From NCBI RefSeq assembly GCF_002245535.1, contig NZ_NKCN01000002.1, positions 124,001-188,000 on the forward strand: a stretch of 64,000 nt of DNA, read 5' to 3'. The position numbers were made by a program, and so were the translations under genes. The number at the start of each line of letters is the position of its first letter. Position 1 is the first letter of the stretch. Of this stretch, positions 24,871 through 33,636 are shown in pieces. The stretch comes from Mycobacterium lehmannii. Its GTDB lineage: Bacteria > Actinomycetota > Actinomycetes > Mycobacteriales > Mycobacteriaceae. The notes under the pieces were generated by a model that was not told where the DNA came from, ran no database searches, and saw only the letters and a list, made by a program, of their open reading frames with translations.

Positions 24871-27800
24871 TCACCGTAACCGCAGGCCGCGCGGTGTACG
24901 GGCGAACCCAGCGCCCAGCAGGGCGTCGTGCACCGCGGCGCGCTCGCCTTCTGCACCCGGTTCGAGAACCGGGACCCCGTTGACCTTCTCGACGAGAAAC
25001 GATCCGACCCGACCGCTGCTGACCAGATCGGCCAGGGCCGCGGCGGCGGCGACGTGCGCGTCGGTGTCCTCGGCGAAGCTCAACAGCGAGCGCCCGCCAC
25101 GTTCGAGGAACCACACCAGTTCGCCGTCGACCATCGCGACCAGCGCACCGGCTTTACGACCGGGGCGGTGCGTGACGTCGTCATCGGATCGCCGTGTCGG
25201 CCACGGAAGTGCGGCGCCGTAGGGGTTTGCCGGATCGGCGGCCGCCAGGACGACCGCGTGGTACTCGCGGTGGTCCTGGTCGACGCTGTCCAGATAGGTC
25301 CGCAAGCGGTCCACCGTGGATGCGACGGCGAACTGGGCCCCGCCGAGTGACTCGACGAAATAGCCCCGCTGGCATCGGCCGGCATCCTCGAACGCCGTCA
25401 GCACCTTGTAGAGCATCGCGAAGCCGCCGGGCACGCCCTCCGCGCCGACGGCGCCCTTGGTCAGCACGCCGTGCCTGCCGAGCAGCAGTTCGGCCTGGAA
25501 GTGCGCGCGCACAGTCGATTCCGGTTCGGCGACCGGCAGCGCCGACCACCGGCCCGCCACCGTGGGGTCGGCGTTGCGGGTCTGGGCGTGCGCGACGCTG
25601 TAGCTACTGAGCCGCGGCGCCCGTCGCCGCTGGCGGTGCGCGGGTGCGCCGCGCCGCCCCGACGCCCCGCGGGTGCCCATCAGCTTCGCGCGCACCGGCG
25701 CGAACGTGTCGCCGGTGATCCAGCCCGCCCAGACCAGATCCCACAGCGCGTTCTTGTGGTCTTCGGTCGGGTTGTCCGCGAGCTGACGGAAGAAGTAAGC
25801 GCCGCCAGCCTGACCGGGTGAGCCGAGCGCATCGAGGATCGCCCGGTGGGTGTCGGTGAACTCGATCTCGGTGGGGGCGGTCAACGTCAACGGCGCCGAC
25901 TCGGCGGCATGGAAGGCGATCCACCCGTCGCCGCCACCGATCTGGCCGGCTCCCGACCAGGTGACCTCACCGGAGGCCAGCAGTTCGTCGAGCATGGCGG
26001 GCTGGTAGTCGCGGACGCGCTGACCGAACACCAGCGGCTCGACGGCCGAAGCCGGAATCGGCACGCCCGCAAGCTGATCGATCACGGCAACGAGCCCGTC
26101 GACGCCGCTGTTGTGCGCCGAGCCAACCGTCTGCCACGCGGGCAGGAAGCGCCCGTACGCCGCGGTGCTGACCGGCTCGATCTGTGCGCGCAGCGCCGCC
26201 AGCGACCGGCGCCGCAAAATCTTGAGCACGTCGCTGTCGCACCATTGCTCAGCAGCGCCGGGGTCGGCGACCGGCAGATCGGTGAACTCACCGCGAATCA
26301 GCTTGCCGTCGATGGCCATCCGGCCCAGCACGTCGGCGGTGACGCGCAGACCCAGGCCGAACCGCGCGGCCGCATCGTGTGTGGTGAACGGCCCGCGGGT
26401 GCGGGCGTAGCGGCCGAGCAGCTCACCCAGCGGGTCGTCGACAGACTCGGTGAACGCCGTCGGCACCCCGACCGGCACGGCCACACCCACGCCGTCGCGC
26501 AACAGGCCGATGTCCTCGATCGCGGCCCACCACGTCTGGTCGGCGAACGACACGGTCAACGCGCGCTTGGCGGCGCGCAGGCCCTCGAGCCAGCCGCCGA
26601 TGTCGGAAGTCGTGCAGCGGTCGGCGATCTCGGCTTCGGTCAACGGGCCCAGCAGCCGCAGCAGGTCGGCGATACCCTCGGCGTCACGGGCCCGCCGGTC
26701 GTCGCTCAGATGCTGCAGTTGTCGCGTTGTACTCGTGATGACCTGCGGATCGAGCAGCTCCCGCAGCTCGACCCGGCCCAGCAGTTCGGCGAGCAGGACG
26801 CTGTCCAGCGACAGTGCCGCCGCGCGGCGTTCGGCCAGCGGGCTGTCGCCCTCGTACATGAAGGCGCCGACATAGCCGAACAGCAGCGACGCGGCGAACG
26901 GTGACGGCGTGGTGGTCTCCACCTCGACGATGCGCAACCGGCGCTGTGCAACCCGGTGCATCAGCTCCGTCAGTGCGGGCACGTCGTAGACGTCCTGCAG
27001 GCACTCCCGCACGGCCTCCAACACGATCGGGAAGTCGGGATACTTGCGCGCGACGTCGAGCAATTGCGCGGCGCGCTGGCGCTGATGCCACAGCGGGGAA
27101 CGCTTGCCAGGATGGCGGCGCGGCAGCAGCAGCGCGCGGGCCGCACACTCGCGGAAACGGGACGCGAACAGCGCCGAGCCTCCGACCTCGGCGGTGACGA
27201 TCGGCTCGATCTCGTCGGCGTCGAAGACGAACAGGTCCGCGCCGGGAGGCGCGTCCTCGGTGTCGGGCAGCCGCACGATGATGCCGTCGTCGGACGCGGT
27301 GGGCTTCTCCTCGATGCCGTACCGCTCACGCAGCCTTCGCGAAACCGCCAGCGCGAGCGGGCCGTGCACCCGCAGTCCGAAGGGCGAGTGCAAGATGACG
27401 CGCCAGTCGCCGAGTTCATCGCGGAACCGTTCGACGACGAACGTGGCGTCCGAAGGGACGACACCCGTGGCTTGGCGCTGGTCGTCGATCAGCTGCCACA
27501 GGTTGTCGGTGGCGAACTGGTCGAAACCCATTGAGCGGCAACGCTGGTCAAATTCGTCCTTACCGAGGCGGGCCAGCTCGCCGGTGTACGCCCCGACCGC
27601 AGCGCCCAGTTCGGCTGGGCGGCCGACGCCGTCGCCGCGCCAGAACGGGAGTCGCGCCGGCTGACCGGGCGCGGGGATCACCAGGACGCGGTCGTGGGTT
27701 ATCTCGGTGATCCGCCAACTCGTCGCGCCCAGCGAGATGACATCACCCGGGCGTGACTCGTACACCATCTCCTCGTCGAGTTCCCCGACGCGGGAGGGCT

Positions 27801-29427
27801 TTTCGGAATCGGTGGCCAGATAGACCGTGAACAACCCGCGGTCGGGGATCGCGCCGCCGCTGGTGACCGCCAGCCGCTGTGCGCCGGGCCGGGCCGTCAG
27901 CGTGCCGGTATCGCGGTCGTACACCAGGCGGGGTCGCAGCTCGGCGAACTCCGTCGACGGATACTTACCCGAAAGCAGATCCAGCGTCGCCTCGAACGCG
28001 CTGCGCGGCAGGGTGGCGAACGGGGCGCTGCGCCGCACGGCGTCGAACCAGCGGTCGGCGTCGAGCGGTTCGAGCGCACACGCGGCGACCGTGTGCTGCG
28101 CGAGCACGTCGAGCGGGTTGGTCGGCACCCGCATGGTCTCGATCTCACCGGAGAGCATCCGCTTCACCGTCACCGCGCAGCCGATCAGGTCGGTGCGGTG
28201 CTTGGGGAACAGCACACCCTGCGAGATCTCGCCGACCTGGTGGCCGGCGCGGCCGATGCGCTGCAGCCCGCTGGCCACCGAGGGCGGGGCCTCCACTTGG
28301 ATCACCAGATCGACTGCGCCCATGTCGATCCCGAGTTCCAGACTCGAGGTCGCGACGACGGCCTTGAGCCGGCCGCTTTTCAGGTCGTCCTCGACGATCG
28401 CCCGCTGTTCCTTGCTGACCGAGCCGTGATGCGCGCGGGCCAGCAGCGTGGGTGCACCCGAAGCCTGCCCGCTGCCCATGATGTGCGCGGGTGAGCCGCC
28501 TGCGACGCCGGTGTTGGGTCCCGTCTCGAGCTCTTGGCCGGTGCGTTCGGCGTGAATCTCGTTGAGCCGCGACGTGAGTCGTTCGGCGAGCCGTCGCGAG
28601 TTGGCGAACACGATCGACGAGTTGTGCGATTCGACCAGGTCGACGATGCGTTCCTCGACGTCGGGCCAGATGGTGTTGTTCTCGAGGTTCGCCATATCGG
28701 GCACCGGCACCTGGACCGACAGGTCGAACGTCTTGGCGGCGGGCGGCGCCACGATCGTCGTGCGGGCCTGACCCGACAGGAACCGCGCCACCTCCTCTGG
28801 GGGTCGTACGGTGGCCGACAACCCGATCCGCTGCGCGGGCGTGTTAAGAAGTTGGTCCAGCCGCTCCAGCGACAGCGCGAGGTGGGCGCCGCGTTTGGTG
28901 GCCGCGACGGCGTGCACCTCGTCGACGATGACGGTCCGGACGTTGGCCAGGGTGTCGCGCGCCGCCGAGGTCAACATCAAAAACAGCGATTCGGGCGTGG
29001 TGATGAGGATGTCGGGCGGCCGGGTGATCAGTTCGCGCCGTTGCGCCGGGGAGGTGTCGCCGGAGCGCACGCCGACGCTGATCTGCGGGGCCGGCACGCC
29101 GCGCCGTTCGCCCACCCGGGCGATACCGGTCAGCGGGGTGCGCAGGTTGCGCTCCACGTCGACGGCGAGCGCCTTGAGCGGCGAGACGTACAGCACTTTG
29201 GTGCCGGCTCGCGGTTCGGCGGGGACGGATGCCAGTTGATCGATTGCCCATAGGAACGCCGCGAGCGTCTTACCGGACCCGGTCGGCGCGATGACGAGCG
29301 TGTTGTCCCCGTCCGCGATCGCCGACCAGGCCTGGGCCTGGGCGGGCGTCGGCTCGGCGAACGTGCCGGTGAACCATTCCCGGGTCAGGTCGCTGAACCG
29401 GGCGAGGGGGGAATTGCTCATCGACAT
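24871..29427 (-). CDS. lhr: Large ATP-dependent DNA helicase Lhr
   Basis: A 1518-residue superfamily 2 helicase, the normal size for the long bacterial Lhr. Walker A APTGSGKT is at residues 47-54, the DEVH box follows in VDEVHAVAATKRG, and motif III is LSATV. The C-terminal half holds the winged-helix and Lhr-CTD regions. The mycobacterial enzyme is a 3'-5' helicase that prefers RNA:DNA hybrids and is damage-inducible. A TetR-type regulator gene (29516-30166) precedes it on the same strand. ATG at 29427 is used; a second ATG two codons later is possible. Confidence 0.95.
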   Translation of the reverse strand: MSMSNSPLARFSDLTREWFTGTFAEPTPAQAQAWSAIADGDNTLVIAPTGSGKTLAAFLWAIDQLASVPAEPRAGTKVLYVSPLKALAVDVERNLRTPLTGIARVGERRGVPAPQISVGVRSGDTSPAQRRELITRPPDILITTPESLFLMLTSAARDTLANVRTVIVDEVHAVAATKRGAHLALSLERLDQLLNTPAQRIGLSATVRPPEEVARFLSGQARTTIVAPPAAKTFDLSVQVPVPDMANLENNTIWPDVEERIVDLVESHNSSIVFANSRRLAERLTSRLNEIHAERTGQELETGPNTGVAGGSPAHIMGSGQASGAPTLLARAHHGSVSKEQRAIVEDDLKSGRLKAVVATSSLELGIDMGAVDLVIQVEAPPSVASGLQRIGRAGHQVGEISQGVLFPKHRTDLIGCAVTVKRMLSGEIETMRVPTNPLDVLAQHTVAACALEPLDADRWFDAVRRSAPFATLPRSAFEATLDLLSGKYPSTEFAELRPRLVYDRDTGTLTARPGAQRLAVTSGGAIPDRGLFTVYLATDSEKPSRVGELDEEMVYESRPGDVISLGATSWRITEITHDRVLVIPAPGQPARLPFWRGDGVGRPAELGAAVGAYTGELARLGKDEFDQRCRSMGFDQFATDNLWQLIDDQRQATGVVPSDATFVVERFRDELGDWRVILHSPFGLRVHGPLALAVSRRLRERYGIEEKPTASDDGIIVRLPDTEDAPPGADLFVFDADEIEPIVTAEVGGSALFASRFRECAARALLLPRRHPGKRSPLWHQRQRAAQLLDVARKYPDFPIVLEAVRECLQDVYDVPALTELMHRVAQRRLRIVEVETTTPSPFAASLLFGYVGAFMYEGDSPLAERRAAALSLDSVLLAELLGRVELRELLDPQVITSTTRQLQHLSDDRRARDAEGIADLLRLLGPLTEAEIADRCTTSDIGGWLEGLRAAKRALTVSFADQTWWAAIEDIGLLRDGVGVAVPVGVPTAFTESVDDPLGELLGRYARTRGPFTTHDAAARFGLGLRVTADVLGRMAIDGKLIRGEFTDLPVADPGAAEQWCDSDVLKILRRRSLAALRAQIEPVSTAAYGRFLPAWQTVGSAHNSGVDGLVAVIDQLAGVPIPASAVEPLVFGQRVRDYQPAMLDELLASGEVTWSGAGQIGGGDGWIAFHAAESAPLTLTAPTEIEFTDTHRAILDALGSPGQAGGAYFFRQLADNPTEDHKNALWDLVWAGWITGDTFAPVRAKLMGTRGASGRRGAPAHRQRRRAPRLSSYSVAHAQTRNADPTVAGRWSALPVAEPESTVRAHFQAELLLGRHGVLTKGAVGAEGVPGGFAMLYKVLTAFEDAGRCQRGYFVESLGGAQFAVASTVDRLRTYLDSVDQDHREYHAVVLAAADPANPYGAALPWPTRRSDDDVTHRPGRKAGALVAMVDGELVWFLERGGRSLLSFAEDTDAHVAAAAALADLVSSGRVGSFLVEKVNGVPVLEPGAEGERAAVHDALLGAGFARTPRGLRLR

Positions 29428-29515
29428 CCATCGTGCACCCCGCCACCGACACGTTTCCGGCGATTTCGGTGCTGTAGGTATCGTCCAGCGCTAGTTAGCG
29501 CGCCGAAGGCACAGG

Positions 29516-30166
29516 TCAGCGGCGTTTCGGCGAGACCGCTTCGCGGAGGGCAGAAGGGATGCCACCGACCCGTCCGACGGCGTCGAACAAGGCGTGTGCG
29601 CACGCGTCGGCGACCGGACCGGCCTCGATGGACGGGTCCATGAGCCGTTGTCTGCACATCTCGAAAGTGAAGGCCAGCCAGCCGTAGACGGTGATGCGGA
29701 GATCGCGCTCCACCTTGGAGTCCAGGTCGTCGCCGACGGCGGCATGGATGCGGCCGAGGATGCGGTTGGCCTGACGGTCGTTGTCGGTGTCCTCGATGCC
29801 CCGCAGCACCGGGTCGGAGCGGCCCGATCCCACGTAGGCGGCCCATGCGCCGTGGGGGTGTTCGTCGTCGTAGCGCAGATACGCGAGCACACCCTCGCGC
29901 ACCTGGTCGAAGAGGCTCTGCCCAGGGCGCGGTGGCACATTGGTGGCCTCGAACAGCCGCTCGCCCTCGGCGCGGATCACCGCGGCGAAGAACGCCCGCT
30001 TGTCCGGGAAGTAGTGGTACATCAGCGCACGCGACACTCCGGCGCGCTCGGCGATCTCGTCGATGCGGACCTCGTCGTAGGGCCGCTGACCGAACACCTC
30101 GGCACCGAGCGTCAGCAGTTCGCTGCGTCGGTCGGCGGGGGAGAGCCGCCGTCGGGACTCGGCCAT
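29516..30166 (-). CDS. TetR-family regulator (Rv3295-like)
   Basis: A 216-residue TetR protein. Its N-terminal DNA-binding segment IDEIAERAGVSRALMYHYFPDKRAFF is at residues 35-60, and an all-helical ligand domain of unknown specificity follows. It lies upstream of lhr on the same strand (88 bases) and is divergent from an SDR gene. TAGGAT lies six bases before its ATG, predicting a leaderless mRNA, and a near-palindrome at 30180-30192 may be its operator. Confidence 0.85.
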   Translation of the reverse strand: MAESRRRLSPADRRSELLTLGAEVFGQRPYDEVRIDEIAERAGVSRALMYHYFPDKRAFFAAVIRAEGERLFEATNVPPRPGQSLFDQVREGVLAYLRYDDEHPHGAWAAYVGSGRSDPVLRGIEDTDNDRQANRILGRIHAAVGDDLDSKVERDLRITVYGWLAFTFEMCRQRLMDPSIEAGPVADACAHALFDAVGRVGGIPSALREAVSPKRR

Positions 30167-30179
30167 GGCGTCATCCTAG

Positions 30180-30192
30180 TGAACACATGTCA
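30180..30192. promoter_or_regulatory. Candidate TetR operator
   Basis: TGAACACATGTCA resembles the common TGAACA-N2-TGTTCA form with one base missing. It lies directly upstream of the TAGGAT -10 element (30178-30173) of the TetR gene, in the divergent intergenic region. Confidence 0.4.
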
Positions 30193-30217
30193 AACAGCGG
30201 CTCTTCCGACGTGCCGC

Positions 30218-30243
30218 GGAGTATTCGAAGCCCTCGGGGGTAA
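30218..30243 (+). promoter_or_regulatory. SigF-like promoter of the SDR gene
   Basis: GGAGT (30218-30222), 15 bases, then GGGTAA (30238-30243). The -10 matches the mycobacterial SigF GGGTA motif; the -35 is weak. Transcription would start at about 30250, on the GTG itself. The -10 lies in the palindrome CTCGGGGGTAACCCCGAG (30233-30250). Confidence 0.5.
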
Positions 30244-30249
30244 CCCCGA

Positions 30250-31122
30250 GTGCGAGACATTCCGCGAGCACGAGAGGCCATCAATGAGTTTCCAGAACAG
30301 CAGCAGTCCCCGCCGGGTGTGCAGAGCGACATGACCCCGGCCCCCGACTGCGGGGAGACGAGCTACCAGGGGTCGGGCCGGCTGACCGGTAAGCGCGCGG
30401 TCATCACCGGAGGCGACAGCGGAATCGGCCGTGCGGTCGCGATCGCCTACGCGCGCGAGGGCGCCGACGTGCTGATCGCTTACCTGAACGAGGACGGCGA
30501 CGCCAAGGAGGTCCAGAAGTACGTCGAGGACGCCGGGCGCAAATGTGTGCTGATGCCCGGTGATCTCTCCGACCCGGCGCACTGCCGCGCCGTCGTGGAC
30601 CGCGCCGTCGAGGAATTCGGCGGCATCGATGTGCTCGTCAACAACGCCGCCTACCAGATGACGCACGACACCCTCGACGAAATCAGCGACGAGGAGTGGG
30701 ATTACACGTTCCGGCTCAACATCGGGGCGTACTTCTACCTCGTGAAGGCCGCGCTTCCGCACATGGGCGCCGGTGCGTCGATAATCGGCAGTTCATCGGT
30801 GAACTCCGACATGCCGAACCCGAAGCTGGCGCCATACGCGGCCACCAAGGCGGCGATCGCCAACTTCTCCGCGAGCTTGGCGGAGATGCTGGGCGAGAAG
30901 GGCATTCGCGCCAACAGCGTTGCACCGGGCCCGATCTGGACGCCGTTGATCCCCTCGACGATGCCGCCGGAGAAGGTCAAGCAGTTCGGGGAGAACACGC
31001 CGCTGGGCCGTGCGGGCCAGCCGGTCGAACTGGCGCCGGTCTATGTGATGCTGGCGTCCGACGAGGCGAGCTATGTGACGGGCGCGCGGATCGCGGTGAC
31101 TGGCGGCAGGCCGATCCTGTAG
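30250..31122 (+). CDS. Stress-type SDR oxidoreductase
   Basis: A 290-residue SDR with the extended N-terminus (FPEQQQSPPGVQSDMTPAPDCGE) typical of the YhdG/general-stress glucose dehydrogenase-like group. It has TGGDSGIGRAVA, NNAAYQ and YAATKAAI with the catalytic Tyr and Lys. The substrate is unknown. No in-frame ATG lies before the conserved block, so the GTG at 30250 is used. A SigF-like -10 ends seven bases upstream of it, which would give a leaderless mRNA. The gene is divergent from the TetR gene. Confidence 0.85.
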   Translation: MRDIPRAREAINEFPEQQQSPPGVQSDMTPAPDCGETSYQGSGRLTGKRAVITGGDSGIGRAVAIAYAREGADVLIAYLNEDGDAKEVQKYVEDAGRKCVLMPGDLSDPAHCRAVVDRAVEEFGGIDVLVNNAAYQMTHDTLDEISDEEWDYTFRLNIGAYFYLVKAALPHMGAGASIIGSSSVNSDMPNPKLAPYAATKAAIANFSASLAEMLGEKGIRANSVAPGPIWTPLIPSTMPPEKVKQFGENTPLGRAGQPVELAPVYVMLASDEASYVTGARIAVTGGRPIL

Positions 31123-31141
31123 CGTGCTGCGACCGGTCGAT

Positions 31142-31189
31142 CGTGCGGTTTCATCCGCGACACGCCGAGTTCGCGTATGAAACCGCACG
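31142..31189 (+). repeat. Palindromic repeat, short-arm type, copy D
   Basis: A 48-base inverted repeat with perfect 13-base arms CGTGCGGTTTCAT (31142-31154) and ATGAAACCGCACG (31177-31189). The 22-base interior contains CCGCGACACGCCG followed by a CGCG that can pair with the start of the core. It begins one base beyond the end of the convergent DUF559 gene (31191). Confidence 0.85.
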
Positions 31190-31190
31190 G

Positions 31191-32063
31191 TCACCATGTT
31201 TTCGGGCAGCCGCGGGCGATCAGCGCCTCGCCGACTCGCTCGAGAAAGATCCGCGGCTGGTTGTGCAACATGCCGCTGGTCAGTCGGATGTCGTTCCAGC
31301 CGAGACGCGGTAGCAGCCAGTACCGCTCGGCATCGGCCGTACGTTGTCGCGGGTCAGTCCAGTGGTGTGCGCCTTCGAAATCCACGCCGACGCGGTACTG
31401 CCGCCATCCGAGATCGATGCGTGCGACCACGCGCCCCGAACGGTCGAGCACCCGTATCTGGGTTTCCGGACGCGGAAATCCAGCCTGTATCAGCAACAGT
31501 CGGGTCAGTGATTCGTACGGCGACTCCGCGCCGCCGTCGACGAGGTCCAGTGTTCGGCGCAGCTGCCGCAAGCCGCGCACGCCGGGATGGCGCTGCGCCA
31601 CCTCGTCGATGTCGGCGGGCTTGAGGTCCGTCGCATTCATCAGCGCGTCGATGCGTTGAACCCCTTCATCGAGCGGGAGCCGGCGGCCGAGGTCGAACGC
31701 GGTGCGCTCCGGCGTCGTCACGGGCATCCGGTGGGCCATCTGGATCTCCTCCGGCAACAGTGTGTCGCTGTGGACGGTGATCTGTTTCGGCGGTCGCCGA
31801 TTGGACAACACGAGTTCGGCGGGGACGTCAGACTCGATCCATTTCGCGCCGTGTATTGCCGACGCCGATAGGCCTGCCAGTACGCCGCGTCGGCGTGACC
31901 ACAGCCAGGCGGCTCTGGCCCGGTCGACGGCCGACAGCTCGGCCCCCCGCGGCACCCATACTCCGGGATAGATACCGGTGTGGCACTGCCGCAACTCGCG
32001 AAACGTCAGTAGTCCCGCGTCGAGTGCCTCGGTTGCTCGAAACGGCCAGTCGAGATCTTCCAT
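31191..32063 (-). CDS. Second AbiEi-like/DUF559 nuclease-fold protein
   Basis: A 290-residue paralogue in architecture of the protein at 11067-11954. It has an N-terminal winged-helix-like region (IYPGVWVPRG, AAWLWSRRRGVLAG) and a C-terminal DUF559 domain (ESLTRLLLIQAG, ARIDLGWRQYRVGVDFEG). Here the last acidic motif reads DFEG instead of the EYDG seen in the first copy. ATG at 32063 (MEDLDWPF) fits the family; the frame extends ten codons further. Copy D of the repeat follows its stop and copy E lies 77 bases upstream, in the same relative orientation as for the first gene. No toxin partner is visible. Function is unknown. Confidence 0.7.
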   Translation of the reverse strand: MEDLDWPFRATEALDAGLLTFRELRQCHTGIYPGVWVPRGAELSAVDRARAAWLWSRRRGVLAGLSASAIHGAKWIESDVPAELVLSNRRPPKQITVHSDTLLPEEIQMAHRMPVTTPERTAFDLGRRLPLDEGVQRIDALMNATDLKPADIDEVAQRHPGVRGLRQLRRTLDLVDGGAESPYESLTRLLLIQAGFPRPETQIRVLDRSGRVVARIDLGWRQYRVGVDFEGAHHWTDPRQRTADAERYWLLPRLGWNDIRLTSGMLHNQPRIFLERVGEALIARGCPKTW

Positions 32064-32114
32064 GGCCGCAACGGTCGCGCCCCACCACGACATCGTTCGG
32101 CGTGAGAGCCCACG

Positions 32115-32123
32115 TTATCCACA
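32115..32123 (+). other. Consensus DnaA-box nonamer
   Basis: TTATCCACA at 32115-32123 is a perfect DnaA-box sequence in the upstream region of the second DUF559 gene. A related TCATCCACA (11007-11015) lies upstream of the first. A single box far from dnaA is not an origin; its significance is uncertain. Confidence 0.4.
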
Positions 32124-32140
32124 GGTTTGCCGACGCGATT

Positions 32141-32187
32141 GTGCGGTCTCATCCGCTTCTCGCGGCGTGTCGCGTATGAAACGGCAC
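32141..32187 (-). repeat. Palindromic repeat, short-arm type, copy E
   Basis: A 47-base inverted repeat with arms GTGCGGTCTCAT (32141-32152) and ATGAAACGGCAC (32176-32187), pairing at 10 of 12 positions. The interior carries the core in reverse orientation (CGGCGTGTCGCG, 32163-32174). It lies between the DUF559 gene and the 3' end of the Mrr-like gene. Confidence 0.8.
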
Positions 32188-32197
32188 GTTCGCGCAG

Positions 32198-32779
32198 TCA
32201 GGGCGCCGACGGCTCGAGCAGTCGCCGGATCGTCGACCGTAACCGCGGGAGGTCGGCGCCGCCGACCAGCTCACATCCGTGGAGCTCGGCGAGTTTGCGT
32301 GCAGCGGTGGTGAATTCGTGGTTCGTGACGACCATCGTCTTGGTGCAGTCCTGCATCGGCGCACCTGCCACCACTTCCTGCACGGCGGTCGCGCCGACCG
32401 GGCGCGACTGTCGTTTGCACTGGATGGCAAGGCGATCCGGTCGCTTGCCGACGATGATGTCGACGCCCCAGTCTCCGGTGATCGCGGTCATGATCACCGG
32501 CGCTCCGCACGACCGGGCCACTCGCGCCACATGATCCTCGAACTCCGGGCCCGACATCGCCGCGGTGAGGTCCTCGCGTGCGCTGGGAGTGGCGACGCCG
32601 ACGAGCGTGCCTGCGAGGAAGCGCGGAAGCGCGGCGAGCACCAGCGGCGCGACCAGTCCTAGTGCGAGGCTCCACTGCGGGGAGACCCCGACCAGCCACC
32701 CCGCGACGCCCGCCGCCGAGGCCGTTGCCAGGTACAGCTTTACGCTCACGTCACGGATCGTAAGGCGCGACCCCGACAT
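32198..32779 (-). CDS. Membrane-anchored Mrr-like restriction endonuclease-fold protein
   Basis: A 193-residue protein. The N-terminal third has two hydrophobic helices (LYLATASAAGVAGWLVGV and SLALGLVAPLVLAAL). The C-terminal part is an Mrr_cat domain with the PD-(D/E)XK pattern: GDWGVDIIV, then IQCKRQ. Related soluble proteins cut modified DNA; membrane-linked versions are common in actinobacteria and are of unknown role. The start is uncertain (ATG 32779 or GTG 32749). It shares strand with the DUF559 gene, separated from it by repeat copy E. Confidence 0.75.
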   Translation of the reverse strand: MSGSRLTIRDVSVKLYLATASAAGVAGWLVGVSPQWSLALGLVAPLVLAALPRFLAGTLVGVATPSAREDLTAAMSGPEFEDHVARVARSCGAPVIMTAITGDWGVDIIVGKRPDRLAIQCKRQSRPVGATAVQEVVAGAPMQDCTKTMVVTNHEFTTAARKLAELHGCELVGGADLPRLRSTIRRLLEPSAP

Positions 32780-32859
32780 CCCCGCGTCGGCCGATCCGGT
32801 GCTTGTCCGAGAAACCAGTGGACGATCGTGCTGCAATACACGTGTGCGATCACCGGCGT

Positions 32860-32871
32860 TAACCTGCGATC
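32860..32871 (+). promoter_or_regulatory. -10 element for a leaderless PAS-ANTAR transcript
   Basis: TAACCT at 32860-32865 is six bases before the ATG at 32872. No ribosome binding site is present. Confidence 0.5.
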
Positions 32872-33552
32872 ATGAGTGACGAGCTGCCCGATACCGACGG
32901 GCAGACACCCGTCGAGCAGGCGCTTGCCGGCGGCGACCCGCACCGGGTGGGCTGGTTCCGGTTCTACTTCGCCGACGAACGCTGGGAGTGGTCGCCGCAA
33001 GTCGAACGGATGCACGGCTACGAGCCGGGTACCACGGAACCGTCGACGGAACTCGTGCTGTCACACAAACATCCCGACGACTACCGCCAGGTGGCGGCGA
33101 CATTGGAGGAGATTCGCCGTACGTCGGGCGCGTTCTCCACCCGCCACCGGATCATCGACACCCACGGCGAGGTGCACCACGTGGTCGTGGTCGGCGACCA
33201 ACTCTTCGACGACAACGATCAGGTAGTCGGAACCCACGGGTTCTATGTCGACGTCACCCCGTCCACGCTGCAGCGGCACGACAGGGCCTTCAGCGCGGCG
33301 GTCACCGAGATGGCGGAGGTCCGCGGCCCGATCGAGCAGGCCAAAGGGATGCTGATGCTGATCTACCGGATCTCCGCCGATTCGGCGTTCGAGTTGCTCC
33401 GGTGGCGGTCGCAGGAGACCAACACCAAGCTGCGAATCTTGGCCGAGCAAATCGCCAAGGATTTCCTCGGGCTCACCTATGAGGAGGAGTTGCCGCCGCG
33501 GTCGACCTACGACAGGCTGCTGCTCACCGCACACTATCGCGTTCGAGATTGA
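32872..33552 (+). CDS. PAS-ANTAR RNA-binding antiterminator
   Basis: A 226-residue regulator. Residues 25-135 form a PAS sensory domain (WEWSPQVERMHGYEPG, HPDDYRQV). Residues 145-205 form an ANTAR domain (IEQAKGMLMLIYRISADSAFELLRWRSQETN), the family that binds paired RNA stem-loops and prevents transcription termination. The PAS ligand is unknown, and no kinase is nearby. Mycobacteria have several such proteins. Its targets cannot be identified here; no clear dual hexaloop hairpin was found in adjacent leaders. Confidence 0.88.
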   Translation: MSDELPDTDGQTPVEQALAGGDPHRVGWFRFYFADERWEWSPQVERMHGYEPGTTEPSTELVLSHKHPDDYRQVAATLEEIRRTSGAFSTRHRIIDTHGEVHHVVVVGDQLFDDNDQVVGTHGFYVDVTPSTLQRHDRAFSAAVTEMAEVRGPIEQAKGMLMLIYRISADSAFELLRWRSQETNTKLRILAEQIAKDFLGLTYEEELPPRSTYDRLLLTAHYRVRD

Positions 33553-33636
33553 GGTTTACCGCACGTTTTGACCGGGAACTCTGCGCTGCGTCATACCTAT
33601 TCCGCTGATTCAGCAGCAAATTCGGGAGTTCTCGTC

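Noticed and set aside
32115..32123. Replication origin suggested by a perfect DnaA box
   Set aside because: A single box, no AT-rich unwinding region, no dnaA or dnaN nearby.
33553..33579. GGTTT-N16-GGGAAC before the membrane protein gene, matched by CGTTT-N16-GGGAAC before the CsbD gene (35429-35403)
   Set aside because: The repeated spacing is curious, but GGGAAC departs from the SigF -10 at a key T. GGGAAC could instead be an ECF sigma -35, for which no convincing -10 was found at the first site. Not called as promoters.
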